The notes beneath the pieces were generated by a model, which saw only the letters and a program-made list of their open reading frames with translations, searched no databases and was not told where the DNA came from. This document shows positions 26,580-35,194 of a DNA stretch of 64,000 nt, in pieces. The stretch comes from JAMQKA01 sp043951865. GTDB taxonomy: Bacteria; Bacteroidota; Rhodothermia; Balneolales; Balneolaceae. Both the position numbers and the translations under genes were made by a program. Numbering within the stretch: the first letter of the stretch is position 1; the number at the start of each line of letters is the position of its first letter. The stretch is taken from positions 1 through 64,000 of the forward strand of contig NZ_JBINJF010000009.1 in the NCBI RefSeq assembly GCF_043951865.1, given 5' to 3'.

Positions 26580-28142
26580 ATGGACTTAACAGGACAAAAT
26601 TTTATTGGAAACACGCGATCAGCAAACGGAAGCAACACATTTCAGGGGGTTAACCCGGCAAATGGTGAAGATATTGCTCCCCAGTATGTCGAGGCTACTG
26701 CCGATGAAGTGGATCGGGCGGTAGAAAAGGCCGAAGAAGCGTTCCGGGTTTACCGCCGAAAAAGTGGAGCCGAACGCGCGAAGTTTCTCGAGGCTATCGC
26801 CGATGAGATCATGGCCCTTGGCGATGAACTGATCGACCGCTGCAGCAAAGAAACCGGCCTCGGCGAAGGACGACTTACGGGCGAACGCAGCCGAACGGTG
26901 AATCAGCTGCGACTTTTTGCAGAGGTGGTCCGCGAAGGCTCATGGGTGGATGCCCGTATTGACAGATCGGAGGACGCTCCCGATATCAAAAGTATGAAGA
27001 TGGCGCTGGGACCCGTTGGTATTTTTGGTGCCAGTAATTTTCCCCTGGCTTTTTCGGTAGCCGGCGGAGATACCGCCTCGGCCCTGGCTGCGGGCTGCTC
27101 AATTGTGGTCAAGGCGCATCCGGCTCACCCTGGAACCTGCGAGCTGGTTGCGACGGCGATCCTGCGGGCAGTCGAGAAAACAGGGATGCCGGACGGAACA
27201 TTTTCGATGGTGCAGGGCATTTCGTACGATGTTGGAACAGCGCTCGTAGAACATCCGCTGATCAAGGCGATCGGCTTTACCGGCTCGTTCAAAGGTGGAA
27301 AGGCGTTATATGATGCCGCAACCAGCCGGCCTGAACCAATTCCTGTATATGCCGAGATGGGCAGCACCAATCCCATGTTCTTGTTACGGGGAGCACTCAA
27401 GGAAAAAGGAAGTGAGATAGCCGAGGGACTGGTCAACTCCGTGAACCTGGGAGTCGGGCAGTTTTGCACAAATCCCGGTCTAGTAGCCTATGAAAACTCT
27501 GAGGAGGCACAGCAGTTCCAACAGACGGTTACGGACCATTTCAAAAAGGCGGGGGGCGGCACCATGCTTACAGCGGGCATCCAGTCGGCTTACAAAAAAG
27601 GCCTTGAAAAACTGCTGCAACAAGAGGGAGTTCAGCTGGTAGCCAACGGGGAGGAAAATGGAACCTCAACCACGACGGGAGTTCCCCACCTGCTCAATGT
27701 GAATTCAAAACATTTTCTGGCCAACCGGGCGCTTGAAGAAGAAGTTTTTGGTCCCTCCACACTGACGATTACGGCCGATGGTCCGGAGGACCTGGTGGAA
27801 ATCGCACAAAACCTGCAGGGACACCTGACCGCTACGCTCTACGGTACGGAAGAAGACCTGGAGCAGTATTCCGACCTCGTAGACGTGCTGCAACGCAAAG
27901 TGGGACGCCTGATCTTCAACGGGTTCCCCACTGGTGTAGAAGTCAATCACGCGATGATTCACGGCGGACCCTTTCCCGCTACCACGGACAGCCGCAGCAC
28001 CTCCGTTGGAACTACGGCCATTGAACGATTCGCACGACCGGTCTGCTTCCAAAATTTCCCCGACAGTCAGCTGCCGGATGAACTCAAGGATGACAACCCG
28101 CTGGATATCTGGCGCCTGGAAAATGGAGAGCGAACCAAATAA
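26580..28142 (+). CDS. 2,5-dioxovalerate (2-oxoglutarate semialdehyde) dehydrogenase
   Basis: A 520-residue member of the aldehyde dehydrogenase superfamily that oxidises 2-oxoglutarate semialdehyde to 2-oxoglutarate. Family traits of the long KGSADH group are visible: GPVGIFGASNFPLAFSVAGG for the nucleotide region, VKAHPAHPGT, FTGSFKGGKALYDAA, EMGSTNPMF with the Glu, and GQFCTNPGL with the catalytic Cys. It is co-transcribed with the FAH-family gene three bases upstream. A textbook terminator follows at 28172-28196. Cofactor preference cannot be told from the sequence by eye. Confidence 0.9.
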   Translation: MDLTGQNFIGNTRSANGSNTFQGVNPANGEDIAPQYVEATADEVDRAVEKAEEAFRVYRRKSGAERAKFLEAIADEIMALGDELIDRCSKETGLGEGRLTGERSRTVNQLRLFAEVVREGSWVDARIDRSEDAPDIKSMKMALGPVGIFGASNFPLAFSVAGGDTASALAAGCSIVVKAHPAHPGTCELVATAILRAVEKTGMPDGTFSMVQGISYDVGTALVEHPLIKAIGFTGSFKGGKALYDAATSRPEPIPVYAEMGSTNPMFLLRGALKEKGSEIAEGLVNSVNLGVGQFCTNPGLVAYENSEEAQQFQQTVTDHFKKAGGGTMLTAGIQSAYKKGLEKLLQQEGVQLVANGEENGTSTTTGVPHLLNVNSKHFLANRALEEEVFGPSTLTITADGPEDLVEIAQNLQGHLTATLYGTEEDLEQYSDLVDVLQRKVGRLIFNGFPTGVEVNHAMIHGGPFPATTDSRSTSVGTTAIERFARPVCFQNFPDSQLPDELKDDNPLDIWRLENGERTK

Positions 28143-28171
28143 CCGTACCTGCTGAATATCTGTCACATTCG

Positions 28172-28196
28172 GGCCTCCATCCAGGAGGCCTTTTTT
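28172..28196 (+). terminator. Rho-independent terminator after the sugar-acid operon
   Basis: GGCCTCC (28172-28178) pairs perfectly with GGAGGCC (28184-28190) across a five-base loop and is followed directly by six Ts. It lies 30 bases after the stop of the dioxovalerate dehydrogenase. Confidence 0.92.
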
Positions 28197-28393
28197 ATGC
28201 GCGTGTTTCGGCGTCACAAAAAAACTCTGAATAGGCGGTCTCCTTGCGGATCGGCCGTATCAAGTCAGTAACAAGAAGGTCGCAGCTCCCACTCTTTCAC
28301 TTGCTTTATTCCCGAAAGTTGATAGTATTACTATTATCAGCTGTGAAAAATGCAGGGTAAAACAGGAAAACGCTAACAAACCGGGATTGGGCA

Positions 28394-28813
28394 ATGGATT
28401 TCTCAAATATAAACTTCTGGGCGGTATTGGCAGCCACACTATCGACCTTTTTGGTGGGTTGGCTTTGGTACGGTCCGCTGTTTGGCAGGACGTGGATGGA
28501 GGCAACTGGACTCACCGAAGAGAAGATAGAGCAGGGTAACATGGGCAAAATATTTGGCTTTGCCTTTGTTTTTGAACTCATCATGGCGTTGAACCTGGCG
28601 ATGTTTTTCTACGGATCGCCGGAAGGTGCAGAAATGATCAACGCGGGTTCAGGAGCATTCTATGGTTTTTTAACCGGCTTTGGGTGGGTCTTTTTTGCAC
28701 TGGCTGTTAACAGCCTATATGAGCAAAAATCTTGGAAGTACATCCTTGTTAACGGAGGGTATTGGACAGTGGCTTTTACCATCATGGGATTGATCCTGGG
28801 TGCGTGGAAGTAA
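28394..28813 (+). CDS. DUF1761 family integral membrane protein
   Basis: A 139-residue protein with four hydrophobic segments (about residues 8-28, 50-70, 85-105 and 115-135). The start, NINFWAVLAATLSTFLVGWLWYGPLFG, and the motif W-Y-x-P-L-F-G after the first helix are typical of DUF1761. The function of that family is unknown. It stands alone on the plus strand between the terminator of the sugar-acid operon and a convergent DsbA-like gene. Confidence 0.8.
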   Translation: MDFSNINFWAVLAATLSTFLVGWLWYGPLFGRTWMEATGLTEEKIEQGNMGKIFGFAFVFELIMALNLAMFFYGSPEGAEMINAGSGAFYGFLTGFGWVFFALAVNSLYEQKSWKYILVNGGYWTVAFTIMGLILGAWK

Positions 28814-28963
28814 TACGGTTTTCAGCCCCAAGAAGGTCGGCGGTGCAGCCACCTCCAGTAAAACAATTCACCAATTCCCAATAACCAGCAACTTATTTCT
28901 GGCGTTTTTCAGGAAAGAGCACCCTTTTTTGAAAGACGGGTCTCCACCCAGCGCGGTATATTA

Positions 28964-29620
28964 CTACTTATTGACGGTTTCCGACTGCTGATCCTCATAA
29001 CACTTTTCAAGAGCTTCAGTGAACGTGTGGACCGGCTGAGCCCCTGAAACCGCGTATTTCCTGTTAAAAACAAAGAAAGGCACGCCCTGGATACCTAATT
29101 CCCGGGCCTCCTGTTCATCCGCCCGCACTTCATCTGAAAAATCATCGCCCTCAAGCATCTCTTTAACTATCGATCGGTCGAGCCCGATTTCGGTGCCTAT
29201 CCGGATGAGCGTATCGTGCCGGCCGATATGACGCCCTTCACTGAAATAGGCGGAAAACAAGTTTTCCTTGGCTTCATCGGCCCGCCCGCTTGTGGCTGCC
29301 AGCTTGATCAGTCGATGCGCATCAAAGGAGTTGGTGGGAATGATGCGGTCAGGGTTAAAGTCGATACCGGCCTCAGAGGCTTTCTGCTTAAGATCCCTGT
29401 TCGCTTTTTTAGCCCATTCCACGGACTGCCCGTATTTACGGGCCAGCCGTTCGTATATATCCTGGTCGGGATCAATGTCGGCTGCGGGATCCAGCTCAAA
29501 ACTGTGCCAGTTTACTTCAAATTCGTCGGCGTGCTCAAACTCCTCCAGTGCTTGTTCCAGGTGCCGCTTGCCGATATAACAAAATGGACAGCAAATGTCG
29601 CTCCAGATTTCAATATTCAT
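28964..29620 (-). CDS. DsbA-family (FrnE-like) thioredoxin-fold oxidoreductase
   Basis: A 218-residue cytoplasmic DsbA-fold protein of the FrnE/2-hydroxychromene-2-carboxylate isomerase group. I start it at ATG 29620, where MNIEIWSDICCPFCYIGKRH begins; the open frame runs 61 codons further upstream but that part is unlike the family. The active-site CPFC lies at residues 11-14. The cis-Pro loop is in GIQGVPFFVFNRKYAVSGAQ, and the family's C-terminal helix follows. Enzymes of this type handle disulfides or polyketide-like substrates; the substrate here is unknown. The gene is divergent from the SDR at 29778. Confidence 0.88.
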   Translation of the reverse strand: MNIEIWSDICCPFCYIGKRHLEQALEEFEHADEFEVNWHSFELDPAADIDPDQDIYERLARKYGQSVEWAKKANRDLKQKASEAGIDFNPDRIIPTNSFDAHRLIKLAATSGRADEAKENLFSAYFSEGRHIGRHDTLIRIGTEIGLDRSIVKEMLEGDDFSDEVRADEQEARELGIQGVPFFVFNRKYAVSGAQPVHTFTEALEKCYEDQQSETVNK

Positions 29621-29777
29621 GACAAAAGATGGTTTCGGGATGAACTGTTTTCCTTGTTTGATCATCCAAATGAGAAGTGTCGGGCAAGCGTTCCCGGGAT
29701 CTCTTGGCTGGCGATGAAAGTTTTGGCATATTACGGGATCCGAACAAATGATTAATATAAACGGGGATTTGACTATC

Positions 29778-30449
29778 ATGAACATTGACGGCAAGAACGC
29801 CATCGTAACCGGAGCCAGCAGGGGAATCGGACGTTCAATAACAGAAGCGCTGCTGGCGGGGGGCGCTTCCGTGGCGGGGTGGAGCCGGACGGCGCCAGAA
29901 GAGCTTTCTCATGAGCGCTTCACGCATGTAAAGGTGGATCTCACCCGGCAGGAAGAAGTTCAGCAGGCGTATGGCAAAACAGCAGAATCGATGGGAGAGC
30001 ATATACCAATTCTCATCAACAATGCGGGAGTGGGCTACAAGGGCAAGGTAGAGGAGATGCCGGTAGAACGCTGGAAATATCTTTTTGATCTGAATGTCCA
30101 CGGTATCTTTTATACAACCCGCTTGTTGATTCCTGAAATGAAGAAGAGGCAAGAGGGTCATGTCATCAATATCTCGTCCGGGGCCGGTACCAACGGAATT
30201 GCCGGAATGACCTGCTATTCAGCGACCAAGCACGCCGTGGTGGGTATTTCCCGCTCATTACACCAGGAGTTACGCGATTTTGGGATCAAGGTGACCTGCC
30301 TGTCGCCCGGCTCGGTGGAGACCGGATTTTCCACTTCCGAGAAAAACAAGCTGCTGCCGGAAGATCTGGCACAATCGGTAGTTCATATTCTTCAGTGCCG
30401 CAAAAACTTTCACTACCCGGATATTCAGGTTCGGCCGCTGCAACCCTGA
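29778..30449 (+). CDS. Short-chain dehydrogenase/reductase
   Basis: A classical SDR of 223 residues if read from ATG 29778 (MNIDGKNAIVTGASRGIG); ten more codons are open upstream from 29748. The cofactor motif TGASRGIG, the NNAG motif, the catalytic Ser (ISSGAG) and the YSATK Tyr/Lys pair are all present. A motif GSVETGF follows, where SDRs bind the substrate pocket. SDRs this generic cannot be assigned a substrate from sequence. It is a single gene, divergent from the DsbA-like gene, with a palindromic repeat element immediately after it. Confidence 0.85.
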   Translation: MNIDGKNAIVTGASRGIGRSITEALLAGGASVAGWSRTAPEELSHERFTHVKVDLTRQEEVQQAYGKTAESMGEHIPILINNAGVGYKGKVEEMPVERWKYLFDLNVHGIFYTTRLLIPEMKKRQEGHVINISSGAGTNGIAGMTCYSATKHAVVGISRSLHQELRDFGIKVTCLSPGSVETGFSTSEKNKLLPEDLAQSVVHILQCRKNFHYPDIQVRPLQP

Positions 30450-30474
30450 AGTTGCCCACTCCTTTTTTCGAGGT

Positions 30475-30569
30475 CTTTGCAAAACCGCTGTTTTGGCCAA
30501 AATCGTCATTTTCGGGGATTCGAATCCGCTCAGGGATTGATCATGGTCAAAACGCCAGGTTCTTCAAAG
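30475..30569. repeat. Palindromic intergenic element, copy B
   Basis: A 95-base imperfect palindrome. CTTTGCAAAACC (30475-30486) faces GGTTCTTCAAAG (30558-30569), and the interior TGTTTTGGCCA faces TGGTCAAAACG. The exact centre is the perfect 12-base palindrome GGATTCGAATCC (30516-30527). Bases 30476-30511 are nearly identical to the reverse complement of 61757-61790 (copy C). Confidence 0.75.
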
Positions 30570-30674
30570 CCCTCTTTTCACCTTTTCAGGGTAGTTACAG
30601 ACGGCTGTCTTTATCAGGTATCCCCGGCATATCTTTGCCGGATGAATGCAGAGGATCTTTTTCAAGAGGGCTTT
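30566..30674. repeat. 11-base perfect inverted repeat overlapping copy B
   Basis: AAAGCCCTCTT (30566-30576) and AAGAGGGCTTT (30664-30674) are perfect inverted copies, 87 bases apart. The left arm begins inside the right terminus of copy B. This suggests a nested or tandem insertion of related palindromes. Confidence 0.55.
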
Positions 30675-30784
30675 AACTTGCTCGTCGGATGGTATCTGTT
30701 ATCGCCCATCGACTGGTTCAGTACATATTAAACCCTTAAGCAGCAAAGGTTTTTAAAAACCAATTTAATTAAATTATATATACA

Positions 30785-31795
30785 ATGGGGTTATTAACAA
30801 CAAAGATCAACCTGTATATTTTGTCTATAATCCTGCTCTGTTGTGGTGCGCTTTCCACATTATATGCTCAGGAAGCAGGCGGGGAGCTTCCTTCCCGGTT
30901 TGTCGGAGACCGCATCGTTCTTCAGCCTGTGACCAAAGGCGGGGATACGTTGAAATTCTATATGGCTAGCGGTGGATTATCCATGCTGTCTCCGGCGACA
31001 GTCAACAGGCTGGAACTTCCCAACGAAAAAATCAATATATCCAACAGTAAAACGAGAGTAAGTTCACTACCGGAATTTAAAAAAGGGTCATGGATTCCTT
31101 CTCTGCCCGCACATGTTTCATCCTCAGAGGCCCGTTTGCTACAAGAAAGGTATAGCCGGTTGAACGGGCGCCTGCCCGTGGCTTCCTCCGACATGCCAAA
31201 GAATTATACAGGGGAGGGAATCCTGGGACAAGATTGGCTTGCAACTCGTATATGGACGTTCGACTACCAGAATCAAAAGGTGGTTTTTCAGGATTCCAAC
31301 CGTAGTACGGGACCCAAAACACCGGTATATTTTAAACATGATTCCGAGGGACGCCACAAGATGCATTTTCCGCGAATTCAGGTAGAAATTGTGGGTGAAA
31401 CGTTTGACATGCTGCTAAGTACCGGGGCAGCGCTGGCACTCAAGGAGACGGTGCACGAGGCGCTCGATGACGGGATGCCCCGGGTGAGGGGAACAAGTTA
31501 TATCACGAGATCCCAGTTTGAAGAGTGGCACTTTTCTCACCCGGAATGGATAATTTATGAAGATATTGAGGAAGACCGTTCCTCAAACATGATCAGGGTT
31601 CCCGAAGTTACCATTGCGGATCATACGGTCGGACCGGTATGGTTTACAACACGTCCGGATAACATTTTGCTTGAAAAGCTTTCAAAGTATACAGATAAAA
31701 AAGTGGCCGGGGCGCTGGGCGGGTCACTGCTGAAATACTTTCGGTTTACAATCAACTATCCGGGTGAATATGTTCTTTTTGATCGATCAGAGTAG
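30785..31795 (+). CDS. Secreted bilobal retropepsin-like protein with both catalytic Asp residues missing
   Basis: A 336-residue exported protein with a signal peptide (cleavage near LYAQE, residue 29). It appears to hold two copies of an aspartic-protease (clan AA) half-fold. Lobe 1 (about residues 40-170) has KFYMASGGLSML where the DTG would be, and then the Gly motif GILGQDWL and DYQNQKVVF. Lobe 2 (about 195-333) has FDMLLSTGAALAL and GALGGSLLKYF with INYPGEYVLF. Active enzymes need Asp-Thr-Gly in each lobe; here Ala-Ser-Gly and Ser-Thr-Gly are found. It is therefore probably not a protease and may be a binding protein. It is a single gene with no recognised partner. Confidence 0.6.
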   Translation: MGLLTTKINLYILSIILLCCGALSTLYAQEAGGELPSRFVGDRIVLQPVTKGGDTLKFYMASGGLSMLSPATVNRLELPNEKINISNSKTRVSSLPEFKKGSWIPSLPAHVSSSEARLLQERYSRLNGRLPVASSDMPKNYTGEGILGQDWLATRIWTFDYQNQKVVFQDSNRSTGPKTPVYFKHDSEGRHKMHFPRIQVEIVGETFDMLLSTGAALALKETVHEALDDGMPRVRGTSYITRSQFEEWHFSHPEWIIYEDIEEDRSSNMIRVPEVTIADHTVGPVWFTTRPDNILLEKLSKYTDKKVAGALGGSLLKYFRFTINYPGEYVLFDRSE

Positions 31796-31875
31796 AAATG
31801 GGTTTCAAATATTTAGAGTGAAGCAAGCGGGTAAAACAAGGTAAATGATGATTTAAATAAATAACATAAAATACT

Positions 31876-32295
31876 ATGGAACAGCGACTTACATTAATTA
31901 CTATTGGGGTTGAAAATATGGATGAAATGCGTTCTTTTTATGAGGGTATATTCGGATGGTCTCCCACGAAGCAGAGCACAGATAACATAACGTTCTTTCA
32001 CCTGAACGGGGTGCTGCTGGGACTCTTTGGACGTGAAGATCTGGCCAGGGACGCTACTGTTGATCCAAAAGGAAAGGGGTTCAGAAGCTTTGCACTTGCC
32101 CACAACCTGCGATCAGAACAGGAAGTGGACTTGCTTTTTCAACAATTCAGCGAACAGGGTGTCAATATTGTGAAAGCGCCCGAAAAAACTGACTGGGGCG
32201 GGTACAGTGGCTATATCGCTGACCCCGAGGGTAATCTCTGGGAAATCGCCCATAATCCCTTTATGGAGTATGACGAGATGGGCAATGTGCTGTAA
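31876..32295 (+). CDS. VOC-superfamily (glyoxalase-like) protein
   Basis: A 139-residue protein with the two-module beta-alpha-beta-beta-beta pattern of the vicinal oxygen chelate fold. The first module is RLTLITIGVENMDEMRSFYEG followed by FFHLNGVLLGLFGR. The second is SFALAHNLRSEQEV through WGGYSGYIADPEGNLWEIAHN, with the usual D-P-E-G-N-x-W-E ending and its metal-binding Glu. Substrate is unknown, as for most small VOC proteins. It lies 80 bases after the preceding secreted protein, in an AT-rich leader, and probably has its own promoter. Confidence 0.85.
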   Translation: MEQRLTLITIGVENMDEMRSFYEGIFGWSPTKQSTDNITFFHLNGVLLGLFGREDLARDATVDPKGKGFRSFALAHNLRSEQEVDLLFQQFSEQGVNIVKAPEKTDWGGYSGYIADPEGNLWEIAHNPFMEYDEMGNVL

Positions 32296-32430
32296 ATAGG
32301 GGGTGCTCAGACAGATGCCAAGTCACGGTGTACCATAGCCTGCAAGGCTAAAAGGGCCGTTTTACCAGCATGGTTTTCAGCTATGTCTTTCAAACAGGGT
32401 GCATCTGATATGGGTGTAGCACCTACCAAA

Positions 32431-33102
32431 TTAAAATCCATTTCCTACAAATGCTTTTTTCAGGAATTCATTCAGGGGTCGAATTTTTGTGAAATATGAC
32501 AAGATGGTTGCGGGCAGCTCTTCAGAATCCAGGTAATCCTCAAGCGGGATATCAGTCATCCCGTAGAACTGCTTGTTGGCAACATATGGAGTTTTTTGCA
32601 GCGCTTCTTTCAGGGAGCCGTTCACCCGCTGGGCCTGCTCGCCTTTCAGTTCCTTATAGGTCTCCAGGAACGACGCACCGGTAACAATGTCGGCAAATTT
32701 TTCGCTTTCGTTGGCAATGAGCCTTCGCACCCGCGCTATGGTGGGACGATCCAGGTTGAACAACCCGCCGCCGACGTGAATCATCGCTTTATCAATACCT
32801 AAATAATATCCCGGGAGTATGGATTTCTTCCCACCGAGTGCAAACCCCGCTTTCATCAGTGTATTGTAGGGCGTTTTGTCTTTGGTAAATCGCAGGTCGC
32901 GGTTTATTCGAAATATCAGCTTGGCCGGATCTGTGGGGATGCCGGGTTCAAATTTTTCGACCTCGGGGACCAGACATTCAACCAACTCTGCAAATGGCTT
33001 TTTTACATGCTGTTCATACTCCTGCTTGTGCTGGTGAAACCATTCCCGGTTGTTGTTTTTTTCGAGCTCGCTGAAAAAGGCAACATATTCTTTTTTTATC
33101 AT
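32431..33102 (-). CDS. DUF2461 family protein
   Basis: A 223-residue soluble protein of the DUF2461/TIGR02453 family. Conserved features include NNREWFHQHKQEYE near the start (residues 15-28), RDLRFTKDKTPYNTLMKAGF (about 69-88) and PGYYLGID with GGGLF. The family is widespread in Bacteroidota and Proteobacteria; no function is established. It is read on the minus strand, divergent from nfo across a 295-base gap. Confidence 0.88.
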   Translation of the reverse strand: MIKKEYVAFFSELEKNNNREWFHQHKQEYEQHVKKPFAELVECLVPEVEKFEPGIPTDPAKLIFRINRDLRFTKDKTPYNTLMKAGFALGGKKSILPGYYLGIDKAMIHVGGGLFNLDRPTIARVRRLIANESEKFADIVTGASFLETYKELKGEQAQRVNGSLKEALQKTPYVANKQFYGMTDIPLEDYLDSEELPATILSYFTKIRPLNEFLKKAFVGNGF

Positions 33103-33397
33103 CTTTCACCCCGTTATGGTTAAGGTCACGTTAAAAAAGTGTACAAAAACAGAAACCTCACGAGCGACTTGTGTCCATTTTTTAAAAGCTGGGTACCCCG
33201 TTGATTGGCAGTAATTTATAAGAAATGGGATGAAGTACAACAGGGGAGAAAAAAATATTACCAATTGTTCGGGTGACGAGCAATCGCAAAGGCATATCCG
33301 ACAATGATCAATTCCATCTAAACTTTGGTTTTAAAAAAGGAATTCAATTTATTCCATCCCGATCAACACAATATTAATTTTTAAGGATATTTCGTTT
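33103..33397. promoter_or_regulatory. Divergent promoter region of the DUF2461 gene and nfo
   Basis: A 295-base AT-rich gap that must supply promoters in both directions. I see a small inverted pair (GGAAT/ATTCC at about 33340-33356) near the nfo side but no convincing promoter boxes, repeat or gene. Confidence 0.35.
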
Positions 33398-34252
33398 ATG
33401 AAATTTGTAGGAGCTCATGTTAGTGCAGCCGGTGGAGTGGAAAATGCGCCGGGCCGGGCAGAAGATATCGGGGCCAAGGCGTTCGCCCTGTTTACAAAAA
33501 ATCAGCGGCGCTGGAAGTCAAAGCCACTTTCGGATGAAAATATTGCCGGATTCAAGGAACAGGTTGCAGCGCTTGGTTTTTCCATGGATTACATCATTCC
33601 CCACGATAGTTACCTTATTAACCTGGGCCATCCTGAACAGGATCAACTGCAGAAATCAAGAAATGCCTTTTTAGATGAGATGAAACGGTGTGAGCAACTC
33701 GGCATCAAATTGTTAAACTTTCACCCGGGTAGTCACCTCGACAAAATTACGCCCGCTGAATGCCTGCAAAAAAATGCAGAATCAGTCAACTGGGCGCTTG
33801 ATCAAACCGAGGGCGTAACCGCAGTCTTTGAAAACACGGCAGGGCAGGGTACCAACATGGGCTTCAAATTTGAACAGCTGGCCGAAATGATCGACCAGGT
33901 AGAAGACAAAAAACGTGTCGGGGTCTGCATCGACACTTGTCATGCGTTTGCTGCCGGTTACGATATCAGGACCCGGGAGGGACTTAATAAAACTTTTGAT
34001 GAATTCGATGAAACTGTTGGGCTGCAATACTTAAAGGCGATGCATTTGAATGATTCCAAGAAGGAGTTGGGCAGCCGTGTCGACCGCCACGAAAGTCTTG
34101 GTGACGGAGAAATTGGCGTCGATGCCTTTCGATTAATCATGCAGGATGAACGCTTTGACGAGATTCCACTTATTCTGGAAACCCCGAATACCGAGCGATG
34201 GCCTCGCGAGATAGAGATGCTGTACGACTTTGCCGGCCAGGACGACAGGTAG
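33398..34252 (+). CDS. nfo: Deoxyribonuclease IV (endonuclease IV)
   Basis: A 284-residue TIM-barrel AP endonuclease that cleaves 5' of abasic sites and damaged 3' ends during base-excision repair. The zinc-site motifs of the family are present in order: VGAHVSAAGGVENAP at the start, NFHPGSH (about residues 107-113), EFTAGQG-like VFENTAGQGTNMG (about 144-156), GVCIDTCHAFAAGYD (about 173-187) and HLNDSKKELGSRVDRHESLGDG. Nine metal ligands are spread across these. Length and start are normal. It is a single gene. Confidence 0.97.
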   Translation: MKFVGAHVSAAGGVENAPGRAEDIGAKAFALFTKNQRRWKSKPLSDENIAGFKEQVAALGFSMDYIIPHDSYLINLGHPEQDQLQKSRNAFLDEMKRCEQLGIKLLNFHPGSHLDKITPAECLQKNAESVNWALDQTEGVTAVFENTAGQGTNMGFKFEQLAEMIDQVEDKKRVGVCIDTCHAFAAGYDIRTREGLNKTFDEFDETVGLQYLKAMHLNDSKKELGSRVDRHESLGDGEIGVDAFRLIMQDERFDEIPLILETPNTERWPREIEMLYDFAGQDDR

Positions 34253-34437
34253 CCCGTATTTCTCGTAAATATTTATGTTGTAACACTATAAGCCACTGCA
34301 CAACAAGGAGTTCGGTCTATTTTTATCGCTTTTGAAAGCTATAGGGTATTTTCTTTGTTCAGAACTTCTCAAAAGGTATCGGGAAGATATCGTTGCAAAA
34401 CCGGTCAGCCATCCTGATCGAGGAAGGGGTCTCTCTG

Positions 34438-35049
34438 TTAAAGATCTATGGCTATATCAGCTGTTTTGTATTCTTTCATGTAAAGCGGTACGGTAAGAGC
34501 CGCTACATAGAACAGAAAGCCGACAACAGCGAAAGCGATACCAAACTGGAGATCGTAGTCCAGCATGTTCATCTCCATTAGCAGGTTTCGCCAGTCGTGA
34601 GACTCTTTTGAGAGCCCCCCGATAAGTGGCAGTTGCTGCTGACCGCCATCGGCGGCATAGCCTGCTACATCGAGCCAGCTGAAGCCCACAAGTGCCAGCG
34701 AGAGCTGTGTCCCTATTTTTTGGCGGTTTATCCAGGTATAGAAAACGATTCCGAGTGGCAGCAGTATTTGGAATAGCGATCCTCCCAGTATCGTTATAAA
34801 ACGGCTCCCCGCGATGCTAAAAAAAGTATGTCCCGCCTCATGGACAATCAACAGGAAATTATCGGTCATAAAGTGAACAAAATTTACCGGGAAAGGAAAC
34901 TCGTGGCTGATCATAAAGAAAATATTAAACCGGAGAGCCCGGTATACCTGCTGCAGAGTTTCGTACATAAAGGGCAAAAGAAGCAGTGAGCCCCACCATT
35001 TTTGCACTATCAGAAACAGGTAATGCTTGATTTGTTCTTTACGATCCAT
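34438..35049 (-). CDS. Membrane protein with HEAGH metalloprotease motif (M50-like)
   Basis: A 203-residue protein with about five hydrophobic segments. HEAGH at residues 70-74 lies at the edge of a membrane segment and fits the HExxH zinc motif of membrane-embedded metalloproteases. It is followed by the G-rich helix ILGGSLFQILLPLG, which resembles M50-type peptidases. The third ligand would be expected near the later segment SWLDVAGYAADGG, where an Asp is available. Activity is unproven and the family assignment is tentative. The gene stands alone between nfo and a glycosyltransferase, both on other transcripts. Confidence 0.65.
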   Translation of the reverse strand: MDRKEQIKHYLFLIVQKWWGSLLLLPFMYETLQQVYRALRFNIFFMISHEFPFPVNFVHFMTDNFLLIVHEAGHTFFSIAGSRFITILGGSLFQILLPLGIVFYTWINRQKIGTQLSLALVGFSWLDVAGYAADGGQQQLPLIGGLSKESHDWRNLLMEMNMLDYDLQFGIAFAVVGFLFYVAALTVPLYMKEYKTADIAIDL

Positions 35050-35194
35050 GCTGCCGGCTTTTACTCAAATTCGTTCCGAGATATTATGAAATCCCCACGT
35101 TTTGTGGTGTTGTTTTGACAATGTCTGGACGCTGCTCAAGGTCAACGCCAGGGCGTGGGCGGAATCGCGGCGTTACCGTTTAACAGGTAGAAAA

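Larger units (their letters stand above)
30450..30784. other. Intergenic region with compound palindromic repeats
   Basis: This 335-base gap holds palindromic copy B (30475-30569) and, overlapping its right end, a second inverted pair (30566-30576 and 30664-30674). The rest, up to 30784, is AT-rich and probably carries the promoter of the secreted protein at 30785. No coding sequence is credible here. Confidence 0.55.

Noticed and set aside
29621..29803. Extended N-terminus of the DsbA-like protein
   Set aside because: The 61 extra codons resemble no signal or family sequence, and the conserved protein begins at 29620.
32336..32350. Small hairpin TAGCCT-GCA-AGGCTA after the VOC gene
   Set aside because: Six-base arms with no T tract; too weak to call as a terminator.
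34391..34402. GTTGCAAAACCG, similar to a terminus of the palindromic element
   Set aside because: The outer bases differ and no pairing partner is found nearby.
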